Below are positions 19,856 to 29,207 of a DNA stretch of 64,000 nt, piece by piece. The number at the start of each line of letters is the position of its first letter. Within the stretch, counting starts at the first letter, position 1. Position numbers and translations under genes: made by a program. The notes under the pieces were generated by a model. It ran no database searches and was not told the DNA's origin. It saw nothing but the letters and a program-made list of their open reading frames with translations. This stretch comes from Pseudomonas sp. IAC-BECa141 (lineage in GTDB: Bacteria; Pseudomonadota; Gammaproteobacteria; Pseudomonadales; Pseudomonadaceae): positions 4,278,001 through 4,342,000 of the forward strand of contig NZ_CP065410.1 of NCBI RefSeq assembly GCF_020544405.1. Reading direction: 5' to 3'.

Positions 19856-21646
19856 ATGCCCACCACGGTTCGCATCGGATGCGCCAGCGCATTCTGGGGA
19901 GACACCTCGACCGCCGCCGCACAGCTTGTGGCCGGAGGACAGCTGGATTATCTGGTCTTCGACTATCTGGCTGAAATAACCATGTCGATCATGGCTGGCG
20001 CGCGCATGAAGGACCCGCAGGCGGGATTTGCCGGCGATTTCATCGAAGTCCTCGCGCCTCTGTTGCCGCAACTGGCCGAGCAGAAAATCCGCGTCATCAG
20101 CAATGCCGGCGGGGTCAATCCAAAGGCCTGCGCCGCCGCGCTGCAAGCGGCCTGCGACAAGGCCGGCGTGGCGCTGAAAATCGCCGTGCTGTCGGGCGAT
20201 GACCTGCAACCGCACTTCAAACAACTCGCCTCCCAAGGCATTACGGAAATGTTCAGCGGCGCCCCGCTGCCGCCGATGTGCGTGTCGACCAACGCCTACC
20301 TCGGCGCGCCGGGCATCGTCGAAGCGCTGCGTCTGGGGGCCGACATCGTGATCACCGGCCGGGTGGTCGACAGCGCAGTGGTCAGCGCTGCGCTGGTGCA
20401 TGAATTTGGCTGGTCATGGCACGACTACGACAAACTCGCGCAAGCCGCCCTGGCCGGGCACATCATCGAATGTGGCGCGCAATGCACCGGCGGCAATTTC
20501 ACCGATTGGCGCGATGTGCCGGATTACGAGCACATCGGTTTCCCGATCGTCGAAGTCAGCGCCGACGGCCAGTTCATCGTCAGCAAACCCGAGGGCTCCG
20601 GCGGGCTGGTCACCCCCCTGACCGTAGGCGAACAGATGCTCTACGAAATCGGCAATCCGCAGGCCTATCTGTTGCCCGACGTGGTCTGCGATTTCAGCCA
20701 GGTCAAACTCCAGCAACAGGGCAAAAACGCCGTGCGGGTCCACGGTGCCAAAGGCCTGCCGCCCAGCGACCAATACAAGGTCAGTGCAACCTATCCGGAC
20801 GGTTTCCGGTGTACCGCCAGTTGCCTGATAGCCGGGATTGACGCGGTGGAAAAAGCCCGACGCGTCAGCCAGGCGATCCTCGACAAAACCTCGGAAATGC
20901 TCGACCACAAAGGCCTCGGGCCATACACCGAAACCCACGTCGAACTGCTTGGCAGCGAAGCCACCTACGGCCCTCACGGTCAGCGCCGGGACAGTCGCGA
21001 AGTGGTGATCAAACTCGCCGTGCGCCACCCGAACAAACAAGCGCTGATCCTGTTCTCCCGAGAAATCGCCCAGGCCGCGACCGGCATGGCGCCGGGGCTG
21101 ACCGGCATCGTCGGCGGACGGCCGACGGTGTATCCGCTGATCCGGCTGTTCTCCTTCCTGATCGACAAAAGCGCCTGCACATTGCAGATCGACATCGCCG
21201 GCGAATCTCACCCGTTCGCCCTGCCCGCCCCCGCCACCCTCGACAGCCAGGATCTGCCACTGCCCCACGAAACGCCCAAACCCCAGGGCCGCGCCGATGC
21301 GAGCGTGCCGTTGGTCAAACTGGCGGTCGCGCGCTCCGGCGACAAGGGCAATCACAGCAACATTGGCGTCATGCCACGTCGTCCCGAATACCTGCCGTGG
21401 ATCGCCGAAGCACTGACCCCGGCGGTGGTCGTCGACTGGATGAGCCATGTCCTCGACCCGATTCACGGTCGGGTCGAACGCTGGTATCTGCCCGGCACCC
21501 ACAGCCTCAACTTCCTGCTGGAAAATGCCCTTGGTGGCGGCGGCGTGGCGAGTTTGCGCATCGACCCGCAAGGCAAGGCCTTCGCCCAACAACTACTGGA
21601 AATCCAGATCCCGGTGCCGCAGAGCATCGCCGAACAGTTCGACTAG
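19856..21646 (+). CDS. atuA: AtuA, acyclic terpene utilisation protein
   Basis: A 596-residue member of the AtuA family (acyclic terpene utilisation family, DUF1446). Visible marks are [11 protein letters not shown] at the start, [28 protein letters not shown], the Gly-rich [18 protein letters not shown], and a C-terminal domain from about residue 480 with [20 protein letters not shown]. The protein is essential for growth on citronellol/geraniol in P. aeruginosa, but its reaction is still unclear. The ATG at 19856 has GGAG upstream. The TTG-initiated frame beginning 18 codons earlier runs through the operator and is rejected. It is the first gene of the operon, with atuB 12 bases downstream. 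Confidence 0.92.
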   Translation: MPTTVRIGCASAFWGDTSTAAAQLVAGGQLDYLVFDYLAEITMSIMAGARMKDPQAGFAGDFIEVLAPLLPQLAEQKIRVISNAGGVNPKACAAALQAACDKAGVALKIAVLSGDDLQPHFKQLASQGITEMFSGAPLPPMCVSTNAYLGAPGIVEALRLGADIVITGRVVDSAVVSAALVHEFGWSWHDYDKLAQAALAGHIIECGAQCTGGNFTDWRDVPDYEHIGFPIVEVSADGQFIVSKPEGSGGLVTPLTVGEQMLYEIGNPQAYLLPDVVCDFSQVKLQQQGKNAVRVHGAKGLPPSDQYKVSATYPDGFRCTASCLIAGIDAVEKARRVSQAILDKTSEMLDHKGLGPYTETHVELLGSEATYGPHGQRRDSREVVIKLAVRHPNKQALILFSREIAQAATGMAPGLTGIVGGRPTVYPLIRLFSFLIDKSACTLQIDIAGESHPFALPAPATLDSQDLPLPHETPKPQGRADASVPLVKLAVARSGDKGNHSNIGVMPRRPEYLPWIAEALTPAVVVDWMSHVLDPIHGRVERWYLPGTHSLNFLLENALGGGGVASLRIDPQGKAFAQQLLEIQIPVPQSIAEQFD

Positions 21647-21658
21647 AGGATTGGCACC

Positions 21659-22528
21659 ATGGCGTATGAATCGATTTTCAGGGCCGATCTGTTCAGCGGC
21701 CAGACCGTCATCGTCACCGGGGGCGGCAGTGGCATCGGGCGTTGTACCGCCCACGAACTGGCAGCGCTCGGGGCCAACGTGGTGCTGGTCGGACGCAAGC
21801 CGGAAAAGCTGCAAACCGTCGCCGCTGAAATTGCCGAGGATGGCGGGCGCGCCCACTGGCAGGTCTGCGATATCCGTGACGAAGAGGCGGTGAAGGCGCT
21901 GGTCAGCGAGCTGATCCGTGAACACGGGCCGATTCACGGACTGGTCAACAATGCCGGCGGCCAGTACCCGTCGCCACTGGCCTCGATCAATCAGAAGGGT
22001 TTCGAAACCGTGCTGCGGACCAATCTGGTTGGCGGTTTCCTGATGGCTCGGGAAGTGTTCAACCAGTCGATGAGCAAACACGGCGGCAGCATCGTCAACA
22101 TGCTCGCCGACATGTGGGGCGGCATGCCCGGCATGGGCCACTCCGGCGCTGCCCGTTCGGGCATGGACAACTTCACCAAGACGGCGGCGTTCGAATGGGG
22201 TTATGCCGGTGTTCGGGTGAATGCGGTGGCGCCGGGCTGGATCGCTTCCAGCGGCATGGACACTTACGAAGGCGCGTTCAAAGCCGTGATCCCGACCTTG
22301 CGCGAACACGTGCCGCTCAAGCGTATCGGCACCGAATCGGAGGTCAGCGCGGCGATCGTGTTTCTGCTCAGCCCGGCAGCCGCATTCATCAGCGGCAGCA
22401 CCTTGCGCATCGATGGCGCGGCCAGCCTGGGCAGTCGCGCCTGGCCGTTGCACAAGGCGACCCACAGCGAACCCTTCAATGGTTTTCACCGGGCCTGCAT
22501 GCCCGACGTTTTGAAGGACAAGGAGTAA
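21659..22528 (+). CDS. atuB: AtuB, short-chain dehydrogenase/reductase
   Basis: A 289-residue SDR with a TGGGSGIG nucleotide-binding loop (residues ~20-27), NNAGG, and a C-terminal APGWI. The usual Tyr-x-x-x-Lys catalytic motif is absent. The aligned segment reads GHSGAARSGMDNFTK, as in the peroxisomal trans-2-enoyl-CoA reductase and 2,4-dienoyl-CoA reductase branch of SDRs. This suggests an acyl-CoA substrate rather than a free alcohol. In the Atu pathway AtuB and AtuG are proposed dehydrogenases for citronellol/citronellal oxidation, but roles are not proven. GAGG precedes the ATG, and atuC starts 3 bases after the stop, so translation is probably coupled. Confidence 0.9.
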   Translation: MAYESIFRADLFSGQTVIVTGGGSGIGRCTAHELAALGANVVLVGRKPEKLQTVAAEIAEDGGRAHWQVCDIRDEEAVKALVSELIREHGPIHGLVNNAGGQYPSPLASINQKGFETVLRTNLVGGFLMAREVFNQSMSKHGGSIVNMLADMWGGMPGMGHSGAARSGMDNFTKTAAFEWGYAGVRVNAVAPGWIASSGMDTYEGAFKAVIPTLREHVPLKRIGTESEVSAAIVFLLSPAAAFISGSTLRIDGAASLGSRAWPLHKATHSEPFNGFHRACMPDVLKDKE

Positions 22529-22531
22529 GCC

Positions 22532-24148
22532 ATGCCGCAGATCCAGTCCCGGCTCGACCCGCACAGCGAAGCCTTTGCCCGCAACCGCGCAGCGATGCTC
22601 GCCGCCATCGAGCAAGTCCGGCAACTCGAACAGAACCTGCTGAACAAGGCCGCCGAAGCCAAACCGAAATTCGACAAACGCGGACAATTGCTGCCCCGCG
22701 AACGCCTGAATCTGTTGCTCGACCCCGGCGCGCCATTCCTCGAACTGGCGAGCCTGGCCGGCTACAAACTGCACGACGACAAGGACGGCAGCTCGGCCGG
22801 TGGCGGCTTGATCGCCGGCATTGGTTACGTGTCCGGCGTGCGCGCCTTGATCGTGGCGAACAACAGCGCGATCAAGGGCGGGACGATTTCCCCGTCGGGC
22901 CTGAAGAAATCCCTGCGCCTGCAACAGATCGCCCAGGAAAACAAACTGCCGGTCATCACCCTCGCCGAAAGCGGCGGCGCCAACCTCAATTACGCGGCGG
23001 AAATTTTCGTCGAAGGCGCACGCAGCTTTGCCAATCAGGCGCGGATGTCGGCCATGGGTTTGCCGCAGATCACCGTAGTTCACGGTTCGGCCACCGCTGG
23101 TGGCGCCTATCAGCCGGGGTTGTCGGATTACGTGGTGGTGGTGCGCGGCAAGGCCAAGCTGTTTCTTGCCGGCCCGCCGTTGCTTAAAGCAGCGACCGGT
23201 GAAGTCGCCACCGACGAAGAACTGGGTGGCGCCGAGATGCACGCACAAGTCGCCGGCACCGCCGAATACCTGGCCGAAAACGATGCCGATGGCGTGCGTC
23301 AGGTGCGGGAAATCGTCAGCCTGCTGAACTGGAACGAGCAAATACCGTGGCTGCCCGAACCGCAATTCAAGGAGCCGCTGTATCCCATCGACGAACTGCT
23401 CGGGCTGATCCCGGACGACCCGAAAAAACCTTACGACGTGCGCGAAATCATTGCGCGGATCGCCGATGAATCGCGCTTCCTGGAGTTCAAGGGTGAGTTC
23501 GACCAGCAGACCGTTTGTGGCCACCTGAAAATTCAGGGCCGCGCCTGCGGTTTTATCGGCAACAACGGCCCGATCACGCCCAACGGCGCGAGCAAGGCGG
23601 CGCAGTTCATTCAGCTCTGCGACCAGAGCCAGACACCGCTGCTGTTTTTCCACAACACCACCGGGTTCATGGTCGGCACCGAATCGGAACAGCACGGGGT
23701 GATCAAGCACGGCTCGAAACTGATCCAGGCCGTGGCCAATGCGCGAGTGCCGAAACTGACGATCGTGGTCGGCGGCTCCTACGGCGCGGGCAACTACGCG
23801 ATGTGCGGACGCGGTCTCGATCCGCGCTTCATCTTCGCCTGGCCCAACAGCCGCACCGCCGTGATGGGCGGCGCTCAGGCCGGCAAGGTGCTGCGCATCG
23901 TCACCGAAGCCAAGCAGTTGAAGGACGGCCTGGTGCCCGACCCGAAAATGCTCGACATGCTGGAGCAGGTCACCGCGCAGAAACTCGACAGCCAGTCCAC
24001 CGCCCTCTACGGCAGCGCCAACCTGTGGGACGACGGGCTGATCGATCCGCGTGACACCCGCACCCTGCTCGGCTATCTGCTGGACATCTGCCACGAAGCC
24101 GACATCCGCACGTTGCAACCCAACAGCTTCGGCGTCAGCCGGTTCTGA
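22532..24148 (+). CDS. atuC: AtuC, geranyl-CoA carboxylase beta (carboxyltransferase) subunit
   Basis: A 538-residue biotin-dependent carboxyltransferase with two crotonase-like halves. The N-terminal half has ARGKAKLFLAGPPLLKAATGE-type acyl-CoA-carboxylase sequence, and the C-terminal half has FFHNTTGFMVGTESEQHG and VVGGSYGAGNYAM. It resembles 3-methylcrotonyl-CoA carboxylase beta (LiuB). The neighbours atuA and atuB make the geranyl-CoA enzyme the better call. It carboxylates the gamma-methyl group of cis-geranyl-CoA together with AtuF. AAGGAG lies 9 bases before the ATG. The gap to atuD is 29 bases. Confidence 0.9.
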   Translation: MPQIQSRLDPHSEAFARNRAAMLAAIEQVRQLEQNLLNKAAEAKPKFDKRGQLLPRERLNLLLDPGAPFLELASLAGYKLHDDKDGSSAGGGLIAGIGYVSGVRALIVANNSAIKGGTISPSGLKKSLRLQQIAQENKLPVITLAESGGANLNYAAEIFVEGARSFANQARMSAMGLPQITVVHGSATAGGAYQPGLSDYVVVVRGKAKLFLAGPPLLKAATGEVATDEELGGAEMHAQVAGTAEYLAENDADGVRQVREIVSLLNWNEQIPWLPEPQFKEPLYPIDELLGLIPDDPKKPYDVREIIARIADESRFLEFKGEFDQQTVCGHLKIQGRACGFIGNNGPITPNGASKAAQFIQLCDQSQTPLLFFHNTTGFMVGTESEQHGVIKHGSKLIQAVANARVPKLTIVVGGSYGAGNYAMCGRGLDPRFIFAWPNSRTAVMGGAQAGKVLRIVTEAKQLKDGLVPDPKMLDMLEQVTAQKLDSQSTALYGSANLWDDGLIDPRDTRTLLGYLLDICHEADIRTLQPNSFGVSRF

Positions 24149-24177
24149 TCGCCACGGATTAAAGGAGAACAATAAAA

Positions 24178-25335
24178 ATGATCTTCACCCCGGAACACGA
24201 AGCCCTGCGCCGCACCGTCCGCCAATTCGTCGAGCACGAGATCAACCCGCACGTCGATGAATGGGAAAAGGCCGGGCGCTTTCCGATCCACGAGATTTTC
24301 CGCAAGGCCGGCGACCTCGGTCTGCTGGGGATTTCCAAACCGGAAAAATTCGGCGGCATGGGCCTGGATTACAGCTATTCGATCGTCGCCGCCGAAGAGT
24401 TCGGCACCATCCACTGTGGCGGCATTCCAATGTCGATCGGCGTGCAGACCGACATGTGCACTCCCGCCCTCGCCCGCTTCGGTTCCGATGAATTGCGCGA
24501 AGAGTTTCTGCGCCCGGCGATCACCGGCGAGCAGGTCGGCTGCATCGGCGTCTCGGAAGTCGGTGCCGGCTCCGATGTCGCCGGGCTCAAGACCACCGCG
24601 CGCAAGGACGGCGACGACTATGTGATCAACGGCAGCAAGATGTGGATCACCAACTCGCCCAGCGCCGACTTCATCTGCCTGCTGGCCAACACCTCGGACG
24701 ACAAGCCGCACGTCAACAAATCGTTGATCATGGTGCCGATGAACACGCCGGGCATCAGCCTCAGTTCACACCTCGACAAGCTCGGCATGCGCAGCTCGGA
24801 AACCGCCCAGGTGTTTTTCGACAACGTGCGCGTGCCCCAGCGCAATCGCATCGGCCACGAAGGCGCCGGGTTCATGATGCAGATGCTGCAGTTCCAGGAG
24901 GAACGTCTGTTCGGCGCGGCCAACATGATCAAAGGCCTGGAATATTGCGTCGACAGCACCATCGAGTACTGCAAGGAACGCAAGACCTTCGGCAACGCGC
25001 TGATCGACAACCAGGTGATCCACTTCCGCCTCGCCGAATTGCAGACCGAAATCGAATGTCTGCGGGCGCTGGTCTATCAGGCCACCGAGCAATACGTGAA
25101 AGGTCAGGACGTCACCCGACTGGCGTCGATGGCCAAGCTCAAGGCCGGGCGTCTCGGCCGCGAAGTCAGTGACAGTTGCCTGCAATACTGGGGCGGCATG
25201 GGCTTCATGTGGGACAACCCGGTGGCCCGTGCCTATCGCGACGTGCGACTGGTGTCGATTGGCGGCGGCGCCGACGAAATCATGCTGGGCATCATCTGCA
25301 AACTGATGGGCATCCTGCCGGGGAAAAAGAAATGA
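24178..25335 (+). CDS. atuD: AtuD, citronellyl-CoA dehydrogenase
   Basis: A 385-residue acyl-CoA dehydrogenase. It shows the FAD-binding segments VGCIGVSEVGAGSDVAGLKT and KMWITNSPSADF, the C-terminal QYWGGMGFMWDNPVARAYRD, and RLVSIGGGADEIM near the end. By position in the cluster it should oxidise citronellyl-CoA to geranyl-CoA, as shown for P. aeruginosa AtuD. The Shine-Dalgarno AAAGGAG precedes the ATG. The stop overlaps the atuE start (ATGA), so the two are translationally coupled. The closest alternative would be an isovaleryl- or other short-branched acyl-CoA dehydrogenase, which motif reading alone cannot exclude. Confidence 0.88.
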   Translation: MIFTPEHEALRRTVRQFVEHEINPHVDEWEKAGRFPIHEIFRKAGDLGLLGISKPEKFGGMGLDYSYSIVAAEEFGTIHCGGIPMSIGVQTDMCTPALARFGSDELREEFLRPAITGEQVGCIGVSEVGAGSDVAGLKTTARKDGDDYVINGSKMWITNSPSADFICLLANTSDDKPHVNKSLIMVPMNTPGISLSSHLDKLGMRSSETAQVFFDNVRVPQRNRIGHEGAGFMMQMLQFQEERLFGAANMIKGLEYCVDSTIEYCKERKTFGNALIDNQVIHFRLAELQTEIECLRALVYQATEQYVKGQDVTRLASMAKLKAGRLGREVSDSCLQYWGGMGFMWDNPVARAYRDVRLVSIGGGADEIMLGIICKLMGILPGKKK

Positions 25336-26129
25336 GCGCCCTGCCCGATTGCCAGACGCTGCTGCTGGAACGGCACAACGGCGTATTGCACATCACCCTC
25401 AATCGCCCGGAATGCCGCAACGCCATGAGCCTGCAAATGGTCGCCGAGCTACGCGCAATTCTGGCCGCTGTGCGCGATGACCGTAGCGTGCGCGCCTTGG
25501 TGCTCAGCGGTGCCGGCGGGCATTTCTGCGCCGGTGGCGACATCAAGGACATGGCCAACGCCCGCGCCCAGGGCAGCGATGCCTATCGCGAGCTGAACCG
25601 AGCCTTCGGGTCATTGCTGGAAGAAGCACAGCACGCGCCGCAAGTGCTGATCACCGTGTTGCAGGGCGCTGTGCTGGGGGGCGGCTTCGGGCTGGCCTGT
25701 GTCAGCGATATCGCCATCGCCGATCATCAGGCGCAGTTCGGTTTGCCGGAAACCAGTCTTGGTCTGCTGCCGGCGCAGATCGCGCCGTTTGTGGTGCAGC
25801 GCATCGGCCTGACCGAAACCCGCCGCCTGGCCCTGACCGCCGCCCGCTTCGACGGCCACCAAGCACGACGCCTGGGGCTGGTGCATTTTGTCGAGCAGGA
25901 TCCACAGGCGCTCGCCGAGCGGCTGGATGAAGTGCTCGACCATGTCCTCTGCTGCGCTCCCGAAGCGAATGCCGTGACGAAAAAACTGGTGCTGGCCAGT
26001 GCCGGCCAGCCGTCAAGTGAACTGCTGGATGAAGCGGCGCAGTGGTTCAGCGAAGCGGTGACCGGTGCCGAAGGAATCGAAGGCACGATGGCGTTTGTGC
26101 AAAAGCGCAAACCGAGGTGGGCCTCTTAA
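25332..26129 (+). CDS. atuE: AtuE, isohexenylglutaconyl-CoA hydratase
   Basis: A 265-residue enoyl-CoA hydratase/isomerase (crotonase) family protein. The oxyanion-hole segment GAGGHFCAGGDIKDMA lies near residues 60-75 and the second signature LQGAVLGGGFGLACVSDIAIAD near 100-120, followed by FGLPETSLGLLPAQ. In the Atu pathway this enzyme hydrates the product of geranyl-CoA carboxylase. The ATG at 25332 overlaps the atuD stop by four bases. A longer frame beginning at 25176 exists but runs inside atuD. A GC-rich hairpin separates it from atuF. Confidence 0.88.
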   Translation: MSALPDCQTLLLERHNGVLHITLNRPECRNAMSLQMVAELRAILAAVRDDRSVRALVLSGAGGHFCAGGDIKDMANARAQGSDAYRELNRAFGSLLEEAQHAPQVLITVLQGAVLGGGFGLACVSDIAIADHQAQFGLPETSLGLLPAQIAPFVVQRIGLTETRRLALTAARFDGHQARRLGLVHFVEQDPQALAERLDEVLDHVLCCAPEANAVTKKLVLASAGQPSSELLDEAAQWFSEAVTGAEGIEGTMAFVQKRKPRWAS

Positions 26130-26133
26130 AAAA

Positions 26134-26156
26134 CATCGCGGGCAAACCCCGCGATG
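26134..26156. repeat. Intercistronic hairpin between atuE and atuF
   Basis: CATCGCGGG and CCCGCGATG form a perfect 9-bp stem around a 5-base loop, just after the atuE stop. There is no T tract. It looks like a REP-type or mRNA-processing hairpin inside the operon rather than a full terminator. Confidence 0.6.
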
Positions 26157-26196
26157 AGGCCCTTCCATTCACCGCCAACATTCAGGAAAAACCACC

Positions 26197-28158
26197 ATGC
26201 CCGCCCTCCACAAGATCCTGATCGCCAACCGCGGTGAAATCGCCTGCCGCATCCAGCGCACCGCCCAGGCCCTCGGCTATCGCACGGTCGCCGTTTTCAG
26301 TGATGCCGACGCCGATGCACTGCACGTGCAGATGGCCGATCAAGCGGTGAACATCGGCCCGGCGCCGGTGCTGCAGTCCTACCTGAATATCCCGGCGATC
26401 CTCGACGCCGCCCGGCGCAGCGGTGCCGACGCCATACACCCGGGCTACGGCTTCCTTTCGGAAAATGCCGAATTCGCCCGCGCCTGCGAACAGGCCGGCC
26501 TGACCTTCATCGGCCCCAGCGTCGAAGCCATCGAACTGATGGGCAGCAAACGCCAGTCGAAAATCGCCATGCTCGCGGCCGGTGTGCCGTGCATCGCCGG
26601 CTATCAAGGTGCGGATCAGGACGACGCGACCCTGACCCGTGAAGCCGAGCGCATCGGTTACCCGCTGATGATCAAGGCCAGCGCCGGCGGTGGCGGACGC
26701 GGCATGCGGCTGGTGCACAGCGCCGAAGAGCTGCCGGCGCAATTGCGCACAGCACGCTCGGAAGCCTTGAACGGATTCGGCAGCGATGAACTGATCCTCG
26801 AACAGGCGCTGATCGAACCGCGCCATGTCGAAGTGCAGCTGTTCGGCGATCACCACGGCAATCTGATCTACCTCGGCGAGCGCGACTGCTCGATTCAGCG
26901 CCGCCACCAGAAAGTCATCGAAGAAGCGCCGTGCCCGGTGATGACCGAAGAACTGCGTCAGGCGATGGGCGAAGCGGCGCTCAAGGCCGGGCGTGCGGTG
27001 AACTATGTGGGCGCTGGCACCGTGGAATTTCTGCTCGATGCCCGAGGCCAGTTCTACTTTCTGGAAATGAATACCCGGCTGCAGGTCGAGCACCCGGTGA
27101 CCGAACTGATTACCGGATTGGATCTGGTGGCGTGGCAACTGTCAGTCGCCGAAGGTCAGCCGCTGCCGCTGACCCAGGCGCAGGTGAAACTCGATGGCCA
27201 CGCGATGGAAGTGCGCCTCTACGCCGAAGATCCGGCCCAGGGTTTTCTGCCGCAGACCGGGCGTGTCGAAGCCTGGGCGCCGGCGCTGGATCGCGGTGCG
27301 CGGATCGATCACGGCCTGATCGAAGGGCAGTCGATCTCACCGTTCTACGACCCGATGCTCGGCAAACTGATCGCCCACGGCGCCACCCGTGAAGAGGCGC
27401 GGCGCAAACTGTTGTGCGCAGTTCAGGACAGCGTGTTGCTGGGCGTGCAGAGCAATCAGCGGCTGCTGGCCAGCCTGTTGCAGCATCCGCAGTTCATCAG
27501 TGGGGAGTTCGGCACCGGGTTCATTGCGCAGCACTTTGCCGACCACGACTGCCTACGCGCCTGTTTGCCCAGTGCCGAAGTGCTGGCCTTGGCGGCGGCG
27601 CTGTTTTACCTGTGCGCCGCACAGCAACACCGCACCCCGTTGTCGGGATGGCGCAACAACGCCAGTGCGCCGTTGCTCTATCGCATCGGCCTCGACGCCC
27701 GCGACTGGAACGTGCAACTTCGCACCCGTTCAAATAATGCGTTTGAAGTGCAGGTCGCAGAACGTGTCATCGAACTCAGACTCGTCGAACACACTGCCGG
27801 AGCCGTGACGCTGGAGATCGATGGCCTGCGCCAGCGCCATGCCTATCGCCTGCGCGACGAGCAGCTCTGGCTGTTCACCCACCCCGGCAGCCTGCATCTG
27901 GTGGATCGAACTCATGCGGTGATCGACAGTCAGACCAGCGTCAGTTCCGGCACGTTGAAAGCCCCGATGGATGGCGCCATCATCGAAGTGCTCGTCAGCG
28001 AAGGCAGCCCGGTCAGCAAGGGCCAACTGCTGGTGGTGCTGGAGGCGATGAAAATGGAGCACCCGCTCAAGGCCGGCATCGACGGCGTGCTCAAGCGGGT
28101 GCAGGTCAAGGTCGGCGATCAGGTAAAAAATCGTCAGGTTCTGTTGCAGGTCGAGTAG
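26197..28158 (+). CDS. atuF: AtuF, geranyl-CoA carboxylase alpha (biotin) subunit
   Basis: A 653-residue biotin carboxylase fused to a biotin carrier domain. The N-terminal biotin-carboxylase start is ILIANRGEIACRIQRTA, with an ATP-grasp Gly-rich loop KASAGGGGRGMRLV (~165) and QVEHPVTELITGLDLV. The C-terminal carrier domain has EAMKMEHP with the biotinylated Lys near 619. It uses ATP and bicarbonate to carboxylate biotin for transfer by AtuC. The paralogue LiuD (3-methylcrotonyl-CoA carboxylase alpha) is very similar; context decides the name. CAGGAAAA precedes the ATG. It is the last atu gene here: no atuG or atuH follows, and the next gene is an unrelated exonuclease. Confidence 0.9.
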   Translation: MPALHKILIANRGEIACRIQRTAQALGYRTVAVFSDADADALHVQMADQAVNIGPAPVLQSYLNIPAILDAARRSGADAIHPGYGFLSENAEFARACEQAGLTFIGPSVEAIELMGSKRQSKIAMLAAGVPCIAGYQGADQDDATLTREAERIGYPLMIKASAGGGGRGMRLVHSAEELPAQLRTARSEALNGFGSDELILEQALIEPRHVEVQLFGDHHGNLIYLGERDCSIQRRHQKVIEEAPCPVMTEELRQAMGEAALKAGRAVNYVGAGTVEFLLDARGQFYFLEMNTRLQVEHPVTELITGLDLVAWQLSVAEGQPLPLTQAQVKLDGHAMEVRLYAEDPAQGFLPQTGRVEAWAPALDRGARIDHGLIEGQSISPFYDPMLGKLIAHGATREEARRKLLCAVQDSVLLGVQSNQRLLASLLQHPQFISGEFGTGFIAQHFADHDCLRACLPSAEVLALAAALFYLCAAQQHRTPLSGWRNNASAPLLYRIGLDARDWNVQLRTRSNNAFEVQVAERVIELRLVEHTAGAVTLEIDGLRQRHAYRLRDEQLWLFTHPGSLHLVDRTHAVIDSQTSVSSGTLKAPMDGAIIEVLVSEGSPVSKGQLLVVLEAMKMEHPLKAGIDGVLKRVQVKVGDQVKNRQVLLQVE

Positions 28159-28227
28159 TCGCCGCGCGCATCCGCAAGGTTTGACTACGCTCTGAATAAT
28201 CAGGACGCGGAAATCAGGAAACCTGCG

Positions 28228-28770
28228 ATGCCCCATTGGCTGGTCATAGATCTGGAAGCCACCACCGATGAGGGTGGCTGGCCGGTTACGGAAATGGAGA
28301 TCATCGAGATCGGCGCGACCCTGGTGGATCGCGCCGGTCGCGAGCAGGATCACTTTCAGCGCTTCGTCAAACCGACGCGGCGCCCCTTGTTGACGCCGTT
28401 TTGCCGCGAACTCACGCACATCACCCAGGCCAACATCGATGCGGCGCAGCCGTTGAGCGACGTCTGGCCGGCGTTCGAGCGTTGGCTTGGCCAGCATCGG
28501 ACGCGCCTTGAAGGCTGGGCCAGTTGGGGCGATTACGACCGCAAGCAGTTGCTTCAGGAATGGCAGCGGCTGCAACTCGACAGTGCCCTGAGCCGGGTGC
28601 CGCACATGAACCTCAAACAGCGCTTCGCCAAGGCCCGACGCCTCGAGCGGCCGCTGGGGCTCAATGGCGCGTTGCAACTGGCGGGCATGCAGTTCACCGG
28701 TCAGCAGCATCGAGCGCTGGAAGATGCGCGCAATACCGCCCGCTTATTGCCGTTGGTGCTGCCGCTCTAG
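28228..28770 (+). CDS. DEDDh-family 3'-5' exonuclease
   Basis: A 180-residue exonuclease of the DnaQ/ERI-1 type. Motif I is [10 protein letters not shown] (Asp8 and Glu10). Motif II lies in the [15 protein letters not shown] region. Motif III is the His-x5-Asp pattern in [15 protein letters not shown] near the C-terminus. These give the full DEDDh set of metal ligands. There is no polymerase or other fused domain, so it is a stand-alone exonuclease of the KapD/ERI-like kind, acting on RNA or single-stranded DNA. The substrate is unknown. It lies 69 bases after atuF with no terminator between them, so some read-through from the atu operon is possible. Confidence 0.82.
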   Translation: MPHWLVIDLEATTDEGGWPVTEMEIIEIGATLVDRAGREQDHFQRFVKPTRRPLLTPFCRELTHITQANIDAAQPLSDVWPAFERWLGQHRTRLEGWASWGDYDRKQLLQEWQRLQLDSALSRVPHMNLKQRFAKARRLERPLGLNGALQLAGMQFTGQQHRALEDARNTARLLPLVLPL

Positions 28771-28852
28771 CGCAGGTGACGGCGCCATAAGCCTTGTGCA
28801 TACTGGCCGACCCTTTTTGACCCTTTTAAGCCCTTTTCAAGAGGAATCGCCC

Positions 28853-29137
28853 ATGTTTAAAGTCAACGAGTACTTCGACGGCACCGTCAAGTCGATCGCT
28901 TTCGGCACTGCTGAAGGCCCTGCGACCATCGGCGTCATGGCCCCGGGCGAATACGAATTCGGCACCAGCCAGCGTGAAATCATGCATGTGGTCTCGGGCG
29001 CACTGACCGTCAAGCTGCCGGACAGCGCCGATTGGGAAACCTTCGCCGCGGGCAGCCAGTTCAACGTGCCAGCCAACAGCAAGTTCCAGCTGAAGGTGGC
29101 CGTCGACACCGCTTACTTGTGCGAATACCGCGGCTGA
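28853..29137 (+). CDS. ppnP: PpnP, pyrimidine/purine nucleoside phosphorylase
   Basis: A 94-residue single-domain cupin of the YaiE/DUF1255 family, starting [17 protein letters not shown] and containing [18 protein letters not shown] and NSKFQLKV. Members phosphorolyse several purine and pyrimidine nucleosides. Length and sequence match the family throughout. GAGGAA lies 7 bases before the ATG at 28853; the upstream extension of the frame overlaps the exonuclease gene and is discarded. A strong terminator follows. Confidence 0.92.
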   Translation: MFKVNEYFDGTVKSIAFGTAEGPATIGVMAPGEYEFGTSQREIMHVVSGALTVKLPDSADWETFAAGSQFNVPANSKFQLKVAVDTAYLCEYRG

Positions 29138-29160
29138 AACACCGGTTTCCTGCGCTCATG

Positions 29161-29194
29161 AAAAATGCCCGTGTCGAAGGACACGGGCATTTTT
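29161..29194. terminator. Bidirectional terminator after ppnP
   Basis: A perfect 15-bp stem (AAAAATGCCCGTGTC with its complement) around a GAAG loop. It ends in a T run on the plus strand and has the mirror A run, so it serves both ppnP and the convergent MOSC gene. Confidence 0.92.
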
Positions 29195-29207
29195 CGTTTC
29201 CGGCGGG

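Noticed and set aside
21593..24172. An 859-codon minus-strand frame opposite atuB and atuC
   Set aside because: It is a shadow of two clear enzymes with ribosome sites and family motifs; the antisense product has no recognisable feature.
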